Source of the DNA: Acinetobacter lwoffii
GTDB lineage: Bacteria; Pseudomonadota; Gammaproteobacteria; Pseudomonadales; Moraxellaceae
Reading direction: 5' to 3'
Length of the DNA stretch: 40,697 nucleotides
Assembly (NCBI GenBank): GCA_013530545.1
Contig: SPVA01000006.1
Span: 1-40,697 of the forward strand
A program made the translations under genes and the position numbers. Shown one piece after another: positions 27,250 to 36,630 of the stretch. Within the stretch, counting starts at the first letter, position 1; every line of letters starts with the position of its first letter. A model generated the notes under the pieces. The model did no database searches. It was not told the origin of the DNA and saw only the letters and a list, made by a program, of their open reading frames with translations.

Positions 27250-28140
27250 ATGTTTGGTCCGATTGAATTTATTTTAGCAGGCGTTCTGGTAGGTTTTTGT
27301 GTAGGTGTCACCGGTGTCGGTGGCGGTTCATTAATGACGCCAATTCTTATCAGTTTATTCCGGATTGAACCGCATATCGCGATTGGTACTGACCTGCTCT
27401 ATGCCGCGATTTCTAAATTCTGTGGCTCGTTTGTGCATGCCAAGAAAATGAATATTGTCTGGCCGATTGTGATCTGGCTGGCCGTTGGCAGTATTCCCGC
27501 ATCTTTTGCAACACATTGGGTTCTTGATAACTATCTGAGCCAATCAACGCATTACAAGGCCGTCCTGACCATGGTATTGGGCTTTATGCTAACCATTACC
27601 GGCTTATCCATTCTGTTTCGTAGCCAGATCGAAAATCTTTTTAATAAATACAGAAAACAAGAACTACCGGATATGACCCAAGATCTGGAAAAAGTAAAGC
27701 TGCAAGCCAAGGAAAAGCGCGTAGCCATTATCATCATGGGCATTATCTTGGGCATATTTGTCACGCTCTCTTCAGTGGGTGCCGGCGCATTTGGCATCAT
27801 GGCACTTGTAGTGATGTTCCCGAATCTGCCGATGATTCGTATCATTGGCTCAGATGTTGTGCATGCAGTGTTACTGACCTTGGTTGCAGGGCTGGGTCAT
27901 ATGTCTTCAGGCAATGTCGATTTCATGCTACTCATGTGGTTATTGGTGGGTTCTATTCCGGCAATTATTGTGGGGACCTTGCTTAGTTCACGTATGCCGG
28001 AAAAACTGATCCGCAAAATTTTAGGTATCACCCTATTTGCCCTCGGTGTAAATTTCATGATTAATCCTGTGAAATCAAAACCGGCCCAACCTGCTGAAAC
28101 AGCAATGATAATCATGAGCCAAAATTCCCCGTCCGTTTAA
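27250..28140 (+). CDS. TauE/SafE-family sulfite or organosulfur exporter-like permease
   Basis: A 296-residue integral membrane protein with about eight hydrophobic helices. The family motif GVGGGSLMTPILI lies near residue 25, and SVGAGAFGIMALVVMFP marks the second half-repeat. Family members move sulfite, sulfoacetate or other sulfur or carboxylate anions, so the substrate is not fixed. A charged cytoplasmic loop (KYRKQELPDMTQDLEKVKLQAKEK) divides the halves. No obvious sulfur gene is nearby. Confidence 0.85.
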   Translation: MFGPIEFILAGVLVGFCVGVTGVGGGSLMTPILISLFRIEPHIAIGTDLLYAAISKFCGSFVHAKKMNIVWPIVIWLAVGSIPASFATHWVLDNYLSQSTHYKAVLTMVLGFMLTITGLSILFRSQIENLFNKYRKQELPDMTQDLEKVKLQAKEKRVAIIIMGIILGIFVTLSSVGAGAFGIMALVVMFPNLPMIRIIGSDVVHAVLLTLVAGLGHMSSGNVDFMLLMWLLVGSIPAIIVGTLLSSRMPEKLIRKILGITLFALGVNFMINPVKSKPAQPAETAMIIMSQNSPSV

Positions 28141-28282
28141 GTTAACTATCCGATTCATCACTTTTTTTTCAAAGAAGTATTCATCTTTTTTATAACAAAG
28201 TGACGCATCATTCATGTTATATTCGGGCTATTAAACAAATACACAACAGTCAAATCCTATTTCAGCATCAGATATTGATGAC

Positions 28283-29326
28283 GTGAATATCCACAGCATG
28301 ATTCCTCTTGTAACCCCTGCCGAGCTTAAAGCAGAGTTACCGTTGACTGAAACTGCTTATCAAACCGTACTGCATGGTCGTGAAACGATTCGTAAAATTC
28401 TGGATGGTGAAGACAAACGCCTGTTCGTTGTAATTGGCCCTTGTTCTATTCATGATCCGGCGGCGGCGCATGAATATGCTGAACGCTTAAAAGTACTGAG
28501 CGAAAAAGTTAAAGACAGCTTATATATCGTGATGCGGGTTTATTTTGAAAAACCACGTACTACCGTAGGCTGGAAAGGCCTGATCAATGACCCGGATATG
28601 AATGATTCATTCAATATTGAAAAAGGTCTGCGTATCGGTCGCAAGTTGTTACTTGAACTGAATGAAATGGGCTTGCCATGTGCAACTGAAGCACTTGATC
28701 CAAACTCGCCACAGTATTACCAAGACCTGATTTCATGGTCAGCGATTGGTGCACGTACCACAGAAAGCCAGACCCATCGTGAAATGTCTTCTGGTCTTTC
28801 TTCACCAGTCGGCTTTAAAAATGGTACTGACGGCGGTTTAACGGTCGCGACCAATGCGATGCAATCGGTAAAACATGGCCATAGCTTCCTCGGTCTAAAT
28901 GATCAAGGTCAGGTAGCTGTCATTCGTACTTCAGGTAACCCTTATGCTCATGTGGTACTGCGTGGCGGTAATGGCAAACCGAACTACGATGCAGGCTCGG
29001 TCGCAGATGCGGAAGCCGCGCTAGCCAAAGCCAAAGTCAGCACCAAAATCATGATTGATGCCAGCCATGCCAACTCTAACAAAGACCCGTACCTGCAACC
29101 ACTTGTACTTAAAAACATTTCAGAACAAATTCTTGATGGTAACAAGTCAATTGTTGGTATTATGGTAGAAAGTCATCTTAAAGGTGGTCGTCAGGATATT
29201 CCTGCTAACCTTTGTGATATGGAGTACGGTCAATCCGTTACGGATGGCTGTATCGACTGGGAAACGACTGAAAAAGTCTTACTCGACATGCATGAGGCAT
29301 TGAAAGACATTTTACCTAATCGTTAA
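28283..29326 (+). CDS. 3-deoxy-7-phosphoheptulonate (DAHP) synthase, class I, second isozyme
   Basis: Second copy of the entry enzyme of the shikimate pathway, 347 residues if the GTG at 28283 is used; an in-frame ATG at 28298 is the alternative, and neither has a strong ribosome site. Motifs are GPCSIHD (52-58), EKPRTTVGWKG (89-99) and IDASHANSNKDPYLQ near the C-terminus. Compared with the copy at 682-1731, the motifs are identical but many surface positions differ, and the upstream region has no aromatic leader peptide or terminator. Feedback specificity cannot be assigned. Confidence 0.95.
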   Translation: MNIHSMIPLVTPAELKAELPLTETAYQTVLHGRETIRKILDGEDKRLFVVIGPCSIHDPAAAHEYAERLKVLSEKVKDSLYIVMRVYFEKPRTTVGWKGLINDPDMNDSFNIEKGLRIGRKLLLELNEMGLPCATEALDPNSPQYYQDLISWSAIGARTTESQTHREMSSGLSSPVGFKNGTDGGLTVATNAMQSVKHGHSFLGLNDQGQVAVIRTSGNPYAHVVLRGGNGKPNYDAGSVADAEAALAKAKVSTKIMIDASHANSNKDPYLQPLVLKNISEQILDGNKSIVGIMVESHLKGGRQDIPANLCDMEYGQSVTDGCIDWETTEKVLLDMHEALKDILPNR

Positions 29327-29337
29327 ATGATCTGACC

Positions 29338-29360
29338 AACGCCATCGCCAAGATGGCGTT
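29338..29360 (+). terminator. Hairpin after second DAHP synthase
   Basis: AACGCCATC and GATGGCGTT form a perfect 9-bp stem with a 5-base loop 11 nt after the stop codon. The T-run is weak (TGCATTT), so it may be a partial terminator or a 3'-end stabiliser. Confidence 0.5.
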
Positions 29361-29390
29361 TGCATTTCTAGAACAAGGAAAATTTATCTG

Positions 29391-29915
29391 ATGAATGATA
29401 TTGAAACGGCATTAAGCCAGATTGAGAATTTTCAGTTCATACACGAACATCTGTTTAGCTCCGGTCAACCGACCACTGCACAATTAAAGCTGATGAAAGA
29501 ATACGGTGTATCTACAGTCATCAATGTGGCGCTGACCGATAGCGAACAGTATCTGCCGCATGAAGATAAAATTTGCCTTGAGCTGGGACTGAACTATATT
29601 CAGGTTCCGATTTCCTGGGAAACCCCTTCAGACAATCAATGCCTGCTGGTACTGGATCTGATCGATCATCTGGTAAAAGAGCAAATGGTCTGGGTACATT
29701 GTTCGCAAAACTACCATGTCAGCTGTCTGATGTACTTATATCGTCAGTACTATATGGATATGGATCTACCTACAGCACAAGAATACTTGCATCAGATCTG
29801 GGAACCGAATGAAACCTGGACCGGTTTAATGCATGCGGTTGCCCTACAGTTACAAGGCCGTAAAGCAACGCAGGAACTGGTACTTTCCTTGATTAATCCG
29901 AATTATTTTGCCTGA
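29391..29915 (+). CDS. Protein-tyrosine-phosphatase-like protein with altered P-loop
   Basis: A 174-residue protein of the dual-specificity phosphatase-like superfamily (LFSSGQPTTAQLKLMKEYGVSTVINV is the usual N-terminal strand-helix). The active-site loop reads VHCSQNYHVS, with Cys104 present. The Arg expected five or six residues later is replaced by His109/Val110. This suggests reduced or altered phosphatase activity, or a binding role. The gene lies 64 nt after the second DAHP synthase and converges with ispF. Confidence 0.75.
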   Translation: MNDIETALSQIENFQFIHEHLFSSGQPTTAQLKLMKEYGVSTVINVALTDSEQYLPHEDKICLELGLNYIQVPISWETPSDNQCLLVLDLIDHLVKEQMVWVHCSQNYHVSCLMYLYRQYYMDMDLPTAQEYLHQIWEPNETWTGLMHAVALQLQGRKATQELVLSLINPNYFA

Positions 29916-29917
29916 TT

Positions 29918-30406
29918 TTATTTACTATGGCTCAATAACACGGTTGCTATGGACATAATTCCTTCCTGACGACCGGTAAAACCTAACTGTTCAGTGGTGG
30001 TGGCTTTGATACTGATTTGAGTCACATCAACATCCAAGACATCTGCAATACTTTGACGCATCGCCAGATTGTGCTTAGCCAGTTTTGGACGTTCACAGGC
30101 CACGGTAATATCGGCATTATTCAGGTGATAACCACGATCCAGAATTAGCTGATAAACATGCTTGAGTAGTACCCGGCTATCCGCACCTTTAAACTCAGGA
30201 TCTGTATCGGGGAAATGCTGGCCAATATCTCCCAGCGCCAAAGCACCCAACAAAGCATCACAGAGTGCATGCAGCACTACATCACCATCCGAATGTGCTT
30301 TCAGACCGTGAGTATGCGGAATTTGAATGCCTGCCAGAGTGACAAAATCACCTTCTTCAAATGCATGCACATCCAGCCCCTGGCCAATACGAATTTGTGC
30401 GATCAC
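29918..30406 (-). CDS. ispF: 2-C-methyl-D-erythritol 2,4-cyclodiphosphate synthase
   Basis: A trimeric zinc enzyme of the non-mevalonate isoprenoid pathway that converts CDP-ME 2-phosphate to MEcPP. It has [15 protein letters not shown] with the metal ligands Asp and His, [18 protein letters not shown], and [18 protein letters not shown] near the end. The frame opens at an ATG at 30415, but AAAGGA overlaps that ATG and lies 8 nt before a GTG at 30406, so the GTG (162 residues) is the likely start. IspD is not beside it here. It is divergent from the LprI-like gene. Confidence 0.95.
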   Translation of the reverse strand: MIAQIRIGQGLDVHAFEEGDFVTLAGIQIPHTHGLKAHSDGDVVLHALCDALLGALALGDIGQHFPDTDPEFKGADSRVLLKHVYQLILDRGYHLNNADITVACERPKLAKHNLAMRQSIADVLDVDVTQISIKATTTEQLGFTGRQEGIMSIATVLLSHSK

Positions 30407-30506
30407 CTTATACATCCTTTAGAAATAGCCCATTGAAATCTTGTACACTTGCTTTCTATTTCGCTATAGTTAGACCAAGCGTAACACAGTGAAAGTATAA
30501 GCGATC

Positions 30507-31160
30507 ATGCTACTGAAAACTGATATAAATATGTTGAAAATAATTGGCCTGATGCTCGGTCTGGGGATGATTTCTACGGGTAGCTCGGCGATCACACTAA
30601 ACTGTAGCGATGACAGCCAAAAAACGGCTGCCATGAATAAAGTCTGCTCAGCATCGCTGGCTGAATCTCGTGAAAAACTCACAGACCAATACTTTACTGC
30701 TTTTCTGATTACTGATGCACCTGTGCGCTTATTGCAAGATAGCCAACAACTATGGGCCACGCGTTTACAGCAATGCAAAACGCTAGACTGTTTTAAACAG
30801 CAGTTTGAATGGCGTTTAGATGATTTAAATGTCTATATTTCACTGAATCAAAGTCTGACCCAGCATTATATTAAGTTTGAACAGGGACAAATCGCCAAGC
30901 AGCCTGTACATCTCAAGATTCATCAACTGACCAAAGACCGGATCAAGATTGAAGGTTTGGCGTATCGTAATCCGAATAACCGGGCTGAGAAGCAGATCAT
31001 TCCTTTTTTAGCCTATACTACGCCTGAGACAAAAAACCAGATTACCGATAACGAAAATGACTGCCGCTATGAATTTAATTATAGTAAAGCCATTTTAGCG
31101 GTCAGTAGCCAGCAAAAAGGCTGTGAACGTTTTACCGGTATTTATCGACTATATGATTGA
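30507..31160 (+). CDS. Exported hypothetical protein, LprI-like N-terminal region
   Basis: A 217-residue protein with a signal peptide (IGLMLGLGMISTGSSA) and mature Cys-rich N-terminal part. CSDD, VCSASLAESREKLTDQYF and QQLWATRLQQCKTLDCFKQQF resemble the DUF1311/LprI lysozyme-inhibitor pattern. The C-terminal 100 residues have no match I know and contain two more Cys. It probably acts in the periplasm, perhaps with disulfides. The assignment rests on the Cys and Trp pattern and is moderate. Confidence 0.65.
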   Translation: MLLKTDINMLKIIGLMLGLGMISTGSSAITLNCSDDSQKTAAMNKVCSASLAESREKLTDQYFTAFLITDAPVRLLQDSQQLWATRLQQCKTLDCFKQQFEWRLDDLNVYISLNQSLTQHYIKFEQGQIAKQPVHLKIHQLTKDRIKIEGLAYRNPNNRAEKQIIPFLAYTTPETKNQITDNENDCRYEFNYSKAILAVSSQQKGCERFTGIYRLYD

Positions 31161-31212
31161 TTTAGTTTCAAAATATTATAATTTATTGTCATATAAAATG
31201 AGATTTTTGGTG

Positions 31213-31238
31213 TAAAAAATAGCCCGCAAGCGGGCTAT
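31213..31238 (-). terminator. Terminator of dadA
   Basis: ATAGCCCGC and GCGGGCTAT form a 9-bp stem with a 2-base gap and are followed by a T-run on the minus strand. It lies just after the dadA stop at 31243. Confidence 0.85.
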
Positions 31239-31242
31239 CAAT

Positions 31243-32487
31243 TTAAGCAGGATAGTATTGCGCAATTTCCTGACTGATCATTGCGGCCGTTGCAGCTGAT
31301 AAAGTCCAGCCCAGATGACCATGTCCGGTATTGTAAAAGACTCGCTCATGTTTGCCACGACGTACCACAGGCATCATATTTGGCATCATGGGGCGTAAGC
31401 CTGCCCAAGGCAAGACATGCTCAGTACACAGATCAAAATTACGATTGGTCCAGTCAATTAAAGGTTGAATCCGGTCAGCTCGAATATCCCGGTTATAGCC
31501 ATTAAACTCGGCTGTTCCTGCAACACGCAAACGATCCTTGCCTAGACGTGACAAGACAATTTTGGCGCTTTCATCCAGCAAACTGACCCAAGGTGCGTTG
31601 TTCTGGCTCTGCTCATCATTGAGTTGCACGGTAATCGAGTAGCCTTTGACTGGATAAACATTGACACGTTCACCAAGAATCTCAGCCAGTTGATAACTGC
31701 CAACACCTGCACAGATCACAATGGCATCTGCATTAATTTCTAGAATATCATCTGGAGAGGAATGGACATTTTCAGTACTGGGTTTGCATTTAACCCGAAT
31801 ATTTTGAGCCTGATGATCAATAGCGAAAACATCTTGACCAAACTCAAATTTCACGCCTTTTTGCATACAGGCTTTGGCCAGAACGGCACTAAATTTATGA
31901 ATATCCCCGGTGGCATCGCTCTGGCAGTAAAATCCTGCGTAATAATCGCCCGTTAATGCGGGTTCGATCTGTTTGATTTCTGCATTAGAAATTGCGTTGC
32001 GCTCCAGACCACCGCTACACAACAGATCATTCACTTTGATCGCAACATCATAATCCGTCTTGTTATGATAAAAATGTAAAATGCCGCGTTTTTCCAGATC
32101 GAAATCAATATTTTCTGTTTCGGCAATTTCAAATAAGCGTGCTCTTGCCAGTAAAGCCAGCCGTACCGTTTCTCGGGTATTGGCTTCATAATGTTTGATA
32201 TTGCCCAGAAATTCCATGAGCCAGCTGTATTTATGTATACTGAAAGAAGGATTGAGCAAAAGTGGTGCGGTTTTTTGTGACATCCATTTGATGCCTTTGA
32301 GTACCGTGGCTTTCTGGTTCCATACTTCGGCATTACAGGCAGAAAGCTGGCCGCCATTGGCAAAGGATGTTTCCATTGCCGGATATAGATGCCGATCAAC
32401 CACGGTCACTTGATAGCCTGATAATGCCAGCTCATAAGCTGTGGTTACTCCAGTAATCCCGGCCCCAATCACCACGACATGACGCAT
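31243..32487 (-). CDS. dadA: D-amino acid dehydrogenase, FAD-dependent
   Basis: A 414-residue membrane-associated flavoprotein that oxidises D-amino acids to 2-oxo acids and ammonia and passes electrons to quinone. It has the FAD motif VVVIGAGITGVTTAYELALSG, the DadA segment SFANGGQLS near residue 45, and the C-terminal GHGHLGWTLS. The frame opens at 32523, but GGAGG 6 nt before the ATG at 32487 fixes the start. It sits about 40 nt below a tandem glycine riboswitch, so expression is tied to glycine. This regulation suggests that glycine or a glycine-linked metabolite matters to its role, although D-alanine is the usual substrate of DadA. Confidence 0.9.
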   Translation of the reverse strand: MRHVVVIGAGITGVTTAYELALSGYQVTVVDRHLYPAMETSFANGGQLSACNAEVWNQKATVLKGIKWMSQKTAPLLLNPSFSIHKYSWLMEFLGNIKHYEANTRETVRLALLARARLFEIAETENIDFDLEKRGILHFYHNKTDYDVAIKVNDLLCSGGLERNAISNAEIKQIEPALTGDYYAGFYCQSDATGDIHKFSAVLAKACMQKGVKFEFGQDVFAIDHQAQNIRVKCKPSTENVHSSPDDILEINADAIVICAGVGSYQLAEILGERVNVYPVKGYSITVQLNDEQSQNNAPWVSLLDESAKIVLSRLGKDRLRVAGTAEFNGYNRDIRADRIQPLIDWTNRNFDLCTEHVLPWAGLRPMMPNMMPVVRRGKHERVFYNTGHGHLGWTLSAATAAMISQEIAQYYPA

Positions 32488-32524
32488 AGACACCTCCTTG
32501 ATTGTATTGATGTCTTTTCCCATC

Positions 32525-32703
32525 TGTCATGTGTACCTGAGAGCTTCGGTAGATACATTGCACATCAATGCGGCCACCTTCCCCTTCGGTGAGTGATTCA
32601 ACACTTCTCTCCAGAGTCTTTATCCATTATCACAGTCCTTTTGCCTGAGAGTTTCCTGGGACCTTGCTCCTTCGGCGAATGCAGAAGCATTTCTCTCCTG
32701 CAA
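32525..32703 (-). ncRNA. Tandem glycine riboswitch upstream of dadA
   Basis: Two consecutive aptamers of the gcvT class lie on the minus strand. Aptamer 1 (about 32703-32632) shows GCAGGAGAG, CGCCGAAGGAGCAA and ACTCTCAGGCAAAAGGAC. Aptamer 2 (about 32626-32525) shows CTGGAGAG, CACCGAAGGGGAAGG and CCGAAGCTCTCAGGTAC. The repeated GCCGAAGG/CTCTCAGG elements are the hallmark of glycine aptamers. There is no T-rich terminator between it and dadA, so control may act on translation or on an early structure near the GGAGG. Confidence 0.9.
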
Positions 32704-32769
32704 TAATGTTTTATTATCATGAGCAATTTATATACCATTTTTAGGAGAAACACAGTTTTTATTTATGTT

Positions 32770-32783
32770 AATTCACGTGAATT
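32770..32783. promoter_or_regulatory. 14-bp perfect palindrome, possible operator
   Basis: AATTCACGTGAATT is self-complementary and lies about 70 bp upstream of the first glycine aptamer. It may bind a dimeric regulator of dadA. Confidence 0.35.
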
Positions 32784-32954
32784 TATCCATGATTCTTTTT
32801 TTTAATTAACAGTATACATGTGTGATAGAGGATATTGCCTAGATATTAAATTTTTAGATTTTGCTGCCGTAAGTAAAACGAGTAAGTCCTACCCTTTATA
32901 AAATTCCAGAACTTATTTAATTTTGGCGCTTAAATAAAATTTAACCTTTTTTTG

Positions 32955-32966
32955 CTTAGGCTATTT
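32955..32966 (+). repeat. Fifth copy of the 12-mer CTTAGGCTATTT
   Basis: An intergenic copy in the same orientation as the three at 15047-15151 and also preceded by TTTTTG, as is the first copy. Confidence 0.55.
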
Positions 32967-33009
32967 TAATAATTCAAAATGTAGAGTTTTCCTTATCCAT
33001 TTTAGAATT

Positions 33010-33918
33010 TTAGATAAGCCAAGAAAGCATCAGTACTAAGCTTACTGCTGCGACCACTGTTTGTACACTGATAATACTGGCCATTAACTCGCTATCGCCA
33101 CCATATACCCGGGTTAAAACATATGAAGCTGAGGCGGTAGGAAGTGCAAAGAACAAGACCAATACCTGAGTAGTTAATGCATCAATCTGGAAAATTTTAC
33201 ACACTAAAAATGCAATCAGCGGCATTCCGAACAGGCGACCAAAGGTCATCAGGCTGAGTGGTAAAACGTCACGCTGAAAACCCTGAAACTGTAAGGCGGC
33301 TCCCACACACATCAAACCGAGTGGCAAACTGCACAGTGCAATCTGTTTGAGGAACTGCTCTGCTCCAGTCCATAGTGACAAACCAGAAAGATTGAATAAA
33401 CCACCCACAATACAGCCTAGAATTAATGGATTTTTAGACAAATCCAGAACAATTTTTTTCAGCTGCATATCATGACTACGGGTAAATGCCAACACCGATA
33501 AAATATTCACCAAAGGAATACACAGCACCATAATCACGGCAAAGATGGTCATACCCTGCTGATGAAATAAAGCACTAACAGCAGCAAGTCCGATATAAGT
33601 ATTAAAGCGCAGCAAGCCCTGAACATAGACGCCGAAACGCGCATAAGAGATCTGGTAAATATGACGCAAAATATACAGCGCGATACTGACTACAACCATG
33701 ATGCTAAATACAACCAGCACCACATCCTGAATCACATTCATTTGAATCTTGGCAGTGGCCAGATTTAAAAACAGCATCACTGGAAACAGCGCATAATAAT
33801 TTAACTTTTCTGTTCCACGCCAAAAGTCTTCACTCAACCATTGCCTGTGCTTAAGCAGATAGCCAAAGCTGATCAGTCCGATAAGAGGAAATAAAGAAGT
33901 TAAAATAATATGCAGCAT
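33010..33918 (-). CDS. AEC-family (auxin efflux carrier-like) transporter
   Basis: A 302-residue permease with about ten hydrophobic helices, length and pattern of the bacterial auxin efflux carrier family. Typical segments are FPLIGLISFGYLLKH at the start, FNTYIGLAAVSALF, NPLILGCIVGGLFNLSG, SLPLGLMCVGAALQF and LFFALPTASASYVLTRVYGGD. Such proteins export or import small carboxylates or amino acids such as malonate or malate. The substrate is unknown. It is transcribed toward dadA but has no clear own terminator. Confidence 0.88.
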   Translation of the reverse strand: MLHIILTSLFPLIGLISFGYLLKHRQWLSEDFWRGTEKLNYYALFPVMLFLNLATAKIQMNVIQDVVLVVFSIMVVVSIALYILRHIYQISYARFGVYVQGLLRFNTYIGLAAVSALFHQQGMTIFAVIMVLCIPLVNILSVLAFTRSHDMQLKKIVLDLSKNPLILGCIVGGLFNLSGLSLWTGAEQFLKQIALCSLPLGLMCVGAALQFQGFQRDVLPLSLMTFGRLFGMPLIAFLVCKIFQIDALTTQVLVLFFALPTASASYVLTRVYGGDSELMASIISVQTVVAAVSLVLMLSWLI

Positions 33919-34251
33919 GTCACATCCTGGTCTGTTTTCTGCCTAATCTTAAGTCGCTTAGACTAAACAGAATACTTAGCATATTCAGGAGCTTTCCCAC
34001 TACTCAATTTAAGTGCTAATAACTTGAAATTTCATCAAGTCAGCCTGTTGATCTCAAGGTCTTATCCAAAATCAGTAAATGTTAAGGCAAAGGTTTGGTT
34101 AACTAAGCCTCAATCATCTATTCACTGGCAACTATGTCGTGTAAATATCCCACTATAGTCAGCAATAAGCTGTATTGATCAATACGACTACACTTTAGAA
34201 TATCTTGAGTCTGCTCCAAGCGAATATTGTTATTTTTCACTGTATAGATAT
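33919..34251. other. Intergenic region with dyad symmetries
   Basis: No gene is seen. The space holds a perfect 14-bp palindrome GTATTGATCAATAC (34172-34185) and a 6-bp inverted repeat ACTTGA/TCAAGT (near 34034). It must include the permease promoter. Confidence 0.5.
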
Positions 34252-34278
34252 AAAAAAGCCAGACCGAAGTCTGACTTT
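34252..34278 (-). terminator. Terminator of prmB-aroC operon
   Basis: AAAGTCAGAC and GTCTGGCTTT pair around a TTCG tetraloop and are followed by a T-run on the minus strand. It lies 29 nt below the aroC stop codon. Confidence 0.85.
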
Positions 34279-34307
34279 AATTGGATTCACTTCAGATGAA
34301 AAGCGAA

Positions 34308-35402
34308 TTATTTTGGTTCAATCGGTGCAAATGGCACAACGACATCGGCATTTTGGGCACGATGACGCATGAAATGATCCATCAGCACAATCGCTAGCAT
34401 CGCTTCAGCAATTGGCGTTGCACGTACACCTACGCAAGGATCATGACGGCCTTTGGTCAGCACATCAGTATCTTCACGCTCAATATTGATGGTTTTACCC
34501 GGCGTAGTGATAGATGCCGTCGGCTTCAATGCAATTGCAACACGAATGTCCTGACCGCTAGAAATACCACCTAGAATACCGCCAGCATGATTGGCCAAGA
34601 AGCCTTCTGTGGTAAGTTCATCACGACTTTCATGACCAAACTGTTCAGCCACGCCAAAACCATCACCGATTTCGACACCTTTAACGGCATTAATCGACAT
34701 CATAGCATGCGCGATGTCAGCATCCAGACGATCAAAGACTGGCTCGCCCCAACCCACTGGCACTTTAGACGCAATGATCTCGAGTTTAGCGCCACAACTG
34801 GTGCCTTGCTCACGCAAAGACGTCACCAGCGCTTCAAAACGTGGTACTGCATCCACATCACCACAGAAAAACGGATTATTTGGAACTTCGTTCCAGTCCA
34901 GTTTCTCTGCTTTTTCTGTACCGATCTGGGTTACATGACCGCGAATCTCAATACCAAATTTCTCGAAAAGGAATTTCTTGGCAATTGCACCCGCTGCAAC
35001 ACGCATTGCTGTTTCACGCGCACTTGAACGCCCGCCGCCACGGTAATCACGAAAACCATACTTCTGGGTATAGGTATAGTCGGCATGACCCGGGCGGAAA
35101 GTCTGCGCGATATTGCCGTAGTCTTTCGATTTTTGATCCGTATTACGAATCAACAAACCAATTGAAGTACCGGTGGTTTTACCCTCAAACACACCAGAAA
35201 TAATTTCTACTTCATCTGGTTCTTTACGCTGGGTTGCAAATTTCGATGTACCCGGTTTACGGCGGTCCAGATCTTTTTGCAAATCAGCTTCAGTCAGCCC
35301 AATGCCAGGTGGAACCCCATCGATGATCGCCATCAGGCCAACACCATGAGATTCACCACAAGTCGTTACACGGAACAGTTGCCCTATACTATTACCTGCC
35401 AT
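34308..35402 (-). CDS. aroC: Chorismate synthase
   Basis: Converts EPSP to chorismate with reduced FMN, the last shared step of aromatic synthesis. It is 364 residues, the normal length. Motifs are [18 protein letters not shown] at the N-terminus, [29 protein letters not shown] and the C-terminal [17 protein letters not shown]. An AGGAGTCGTTTGAC precedes the ATG. It follows prmB after 13 bp in the same operon, a common gammaproteobacterial pair. Confidence 0.98.
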   Translation of the reverse strand: MAGNSIGQLFRVTTCGESHGVGLMAIIDGVPPGIGLTEADLQKDLDRRKPGTSKFATQRKEPDEVEIISGVFEGKTTGTSIGLLIRNTDQKSKDYGNIAQTFRPGHADYTYTQKYGFRDYRGGGRSSARETAMRVAAGAIAKKFLFEKFGIEIRGHVTQIGTEKAEKLDWNEVPNNPFFCGDVDAVPRFEALVTSLREQGTSCGAKLEIIASKVPVGWGEPVFDRLDADIAHAMMSINAVKGVEIGDGFGVAEQFGHESRDELTTEGFLANHAGGILGGISSGQDIRVAIALKPTASITTPGKTINIEREDTDVLTKGRHDPCVGVRATPIAEAMLAIVLMDHFMRHRAQNADVVVPFAPIEPK

Positions 35403-35415
35403 GTCAAACGACTCC

Positions 35416-36426
35416 TTATGCTTGAATAGACTGAATAAATAAATCGCGGTAAGTACGGCATTGCTCTGCAGTCAATGCAAAGATACCTGAACCACCTTTC
35501 TGGAATTGTAACCAGTAGAAATCGACTGAATTAAAGTTTTGGCGCATTGCCCATTCTGAATTACCCACTTCAATCACGATCAGGCCATTTTCAGTCAGGT
35601 AATCTGCAGCTTGAGCCAGCATTTTACGGACAAGATCCAGACCGTCCTGACCTGCAGCAAGCGCAAGTTCAGGCTCATGATGGAATTCTTCAGGCAAATC
35701 AGCCATATCTTCCGCATCGACATACGGCGGATTAGATACAATTAAATCGTATTGATTTTCGGCTGGAATTTTTTCGAACAAATCCGATTCAAGTAAAGCG
35801 ATCTGATATTGCTTGTCATGATGCTCAGTATTGATTTGTGCAACTTCCAATGCTTCTTTCGAAATATCGGTAGCATCTACTTCAGCTTCAGGGAATGCAT
35901 AAGACAAGGCAATCGCGATACAGCCTGAACCGGTACACATATCTAGAATGCGTTGTGGTGTTTTTGGATTCGGGTTTTCCGGCAAGTTATTAACCGCTTC
36001 ACCCATTTGACCATGTTCACCCAGGCAATACGGGGCGAAACGGTTTTGAATCAGTTCAGCAATCGGTGAGCGTGGAATCAGCACGCGTTCATCAACGTAG
36101 TAAGGTTTGCCATCAAAGTAAGCCAGGTTCAATAAATATGAAGTCGGTACTTTTTCATTAATACGGCGTTCCAGCAGACTTAAAAATTCGGCTTTTTCAC
36201 TTGGCAATAATTTGGCATCTAAAATTTCAGCGTCCGCTTTCCATTCTAGTGACAGGGTTTGCAGCACTAGCGCTGAACTTTCAGCAAAATAATCTTCTGT
36301 GCCTTGGCCCAAATGTGCATCGTATTGACGTAATGCTGTCACACCAAAACGAATAAAATCACGAATGGTGGTTAAATTTTCAGCGGCTTCCTGCATATGT
36401 TCAGGGCTAATAGTCGGTCGATCCAC
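35416..36426 (-). CDS. prmB: Ribosomal protein L3 N5-glutamine methyltransferase
   Basis: Methylates a glutamine of ribosomal protein L3 with S-adenosylmethionine. It is 336 residues, slightly longer than E. coli PrmB because of an insert near residues 195-215. It has the SAM motif [22 protein letters not shown], the catalytic [10 protein letters not shown] and the N-terminal [22 protein letters not shown] segment (here [13 protein letters not shown]). It starts with GTG, with GGAG about 10 nt upstream. It leads the prmB-aroC operon. Confidence 0.95.
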   Translation of the reverse strand: MDRPTISPEHMQEAAENLTTIRDFIRFGVTALRQYDAHLGQGTEDYFAESSALVLQTLSLEWKADAEILDAKLLPSEKAEFLSLLERRINEKVPTSYLLNLAYFDGKPYYVDERVLIPRSPIAELIQNRFAPYCLGEHGQMGEAVNNLPENPNPKTPQRILDMCTGSGCIAIALSYAFPEAEVDATDISKEALEVAQINTEHHDKQYQIALLESDLFEKIPAENQYDLIVSNPPYVDAEDMADLPEEFHHEPELALAAGQDGLDLVRKMLAQAADYLTENGLIVIEVGNSEWAMRQNFNSVDFYWLQFQKGGSGIFALTAEQCRTYRDLFIQSIQA

Positions 36427-36630
36427 TTAAGGCGTCTCCAAGGTCATTTTTTTAAACGTCTTATGATACCTTGTTTTGCCTGCTTTTATAATGCTAAAAG
36501 CATGAAAAACACGAATTCTCTATGTCCACAAAAATTATAAAACTCCTGTTTTTGTGAGCGATTATGATTATAAATTTTGACTTTATTCAGAGATGTTTCT
36601 GTTAAATGGCCATATTAATGCTATGACTAT

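Larger units (their letters stand above)
32704..33009. other. Intergenic region with a palindrome and the fifth 12-mer
   Basis: This space between the riboswitch and the AEC permease gene holds the dadA promoter region, a perfect 14-bp palindrome (AATTCACGTGAATT, 32770-32783) and a copy of CTTAGGCTATTT (32955-32966). No gene is seen. Confidence 0.5.

Noticed and set aside
28141..28282. Attenuator before the second DAHP synthase
   Set aside because: I looked for an aromatic leader peptide and a hairpin with a T-run and found neither.
34172..34185. FNR-type site at GTATTGATCAATAC
   Set aside because: The half-sites TTGAT and ATCAA overlap with no four-base spacer, so it is listed only as a palindrome.
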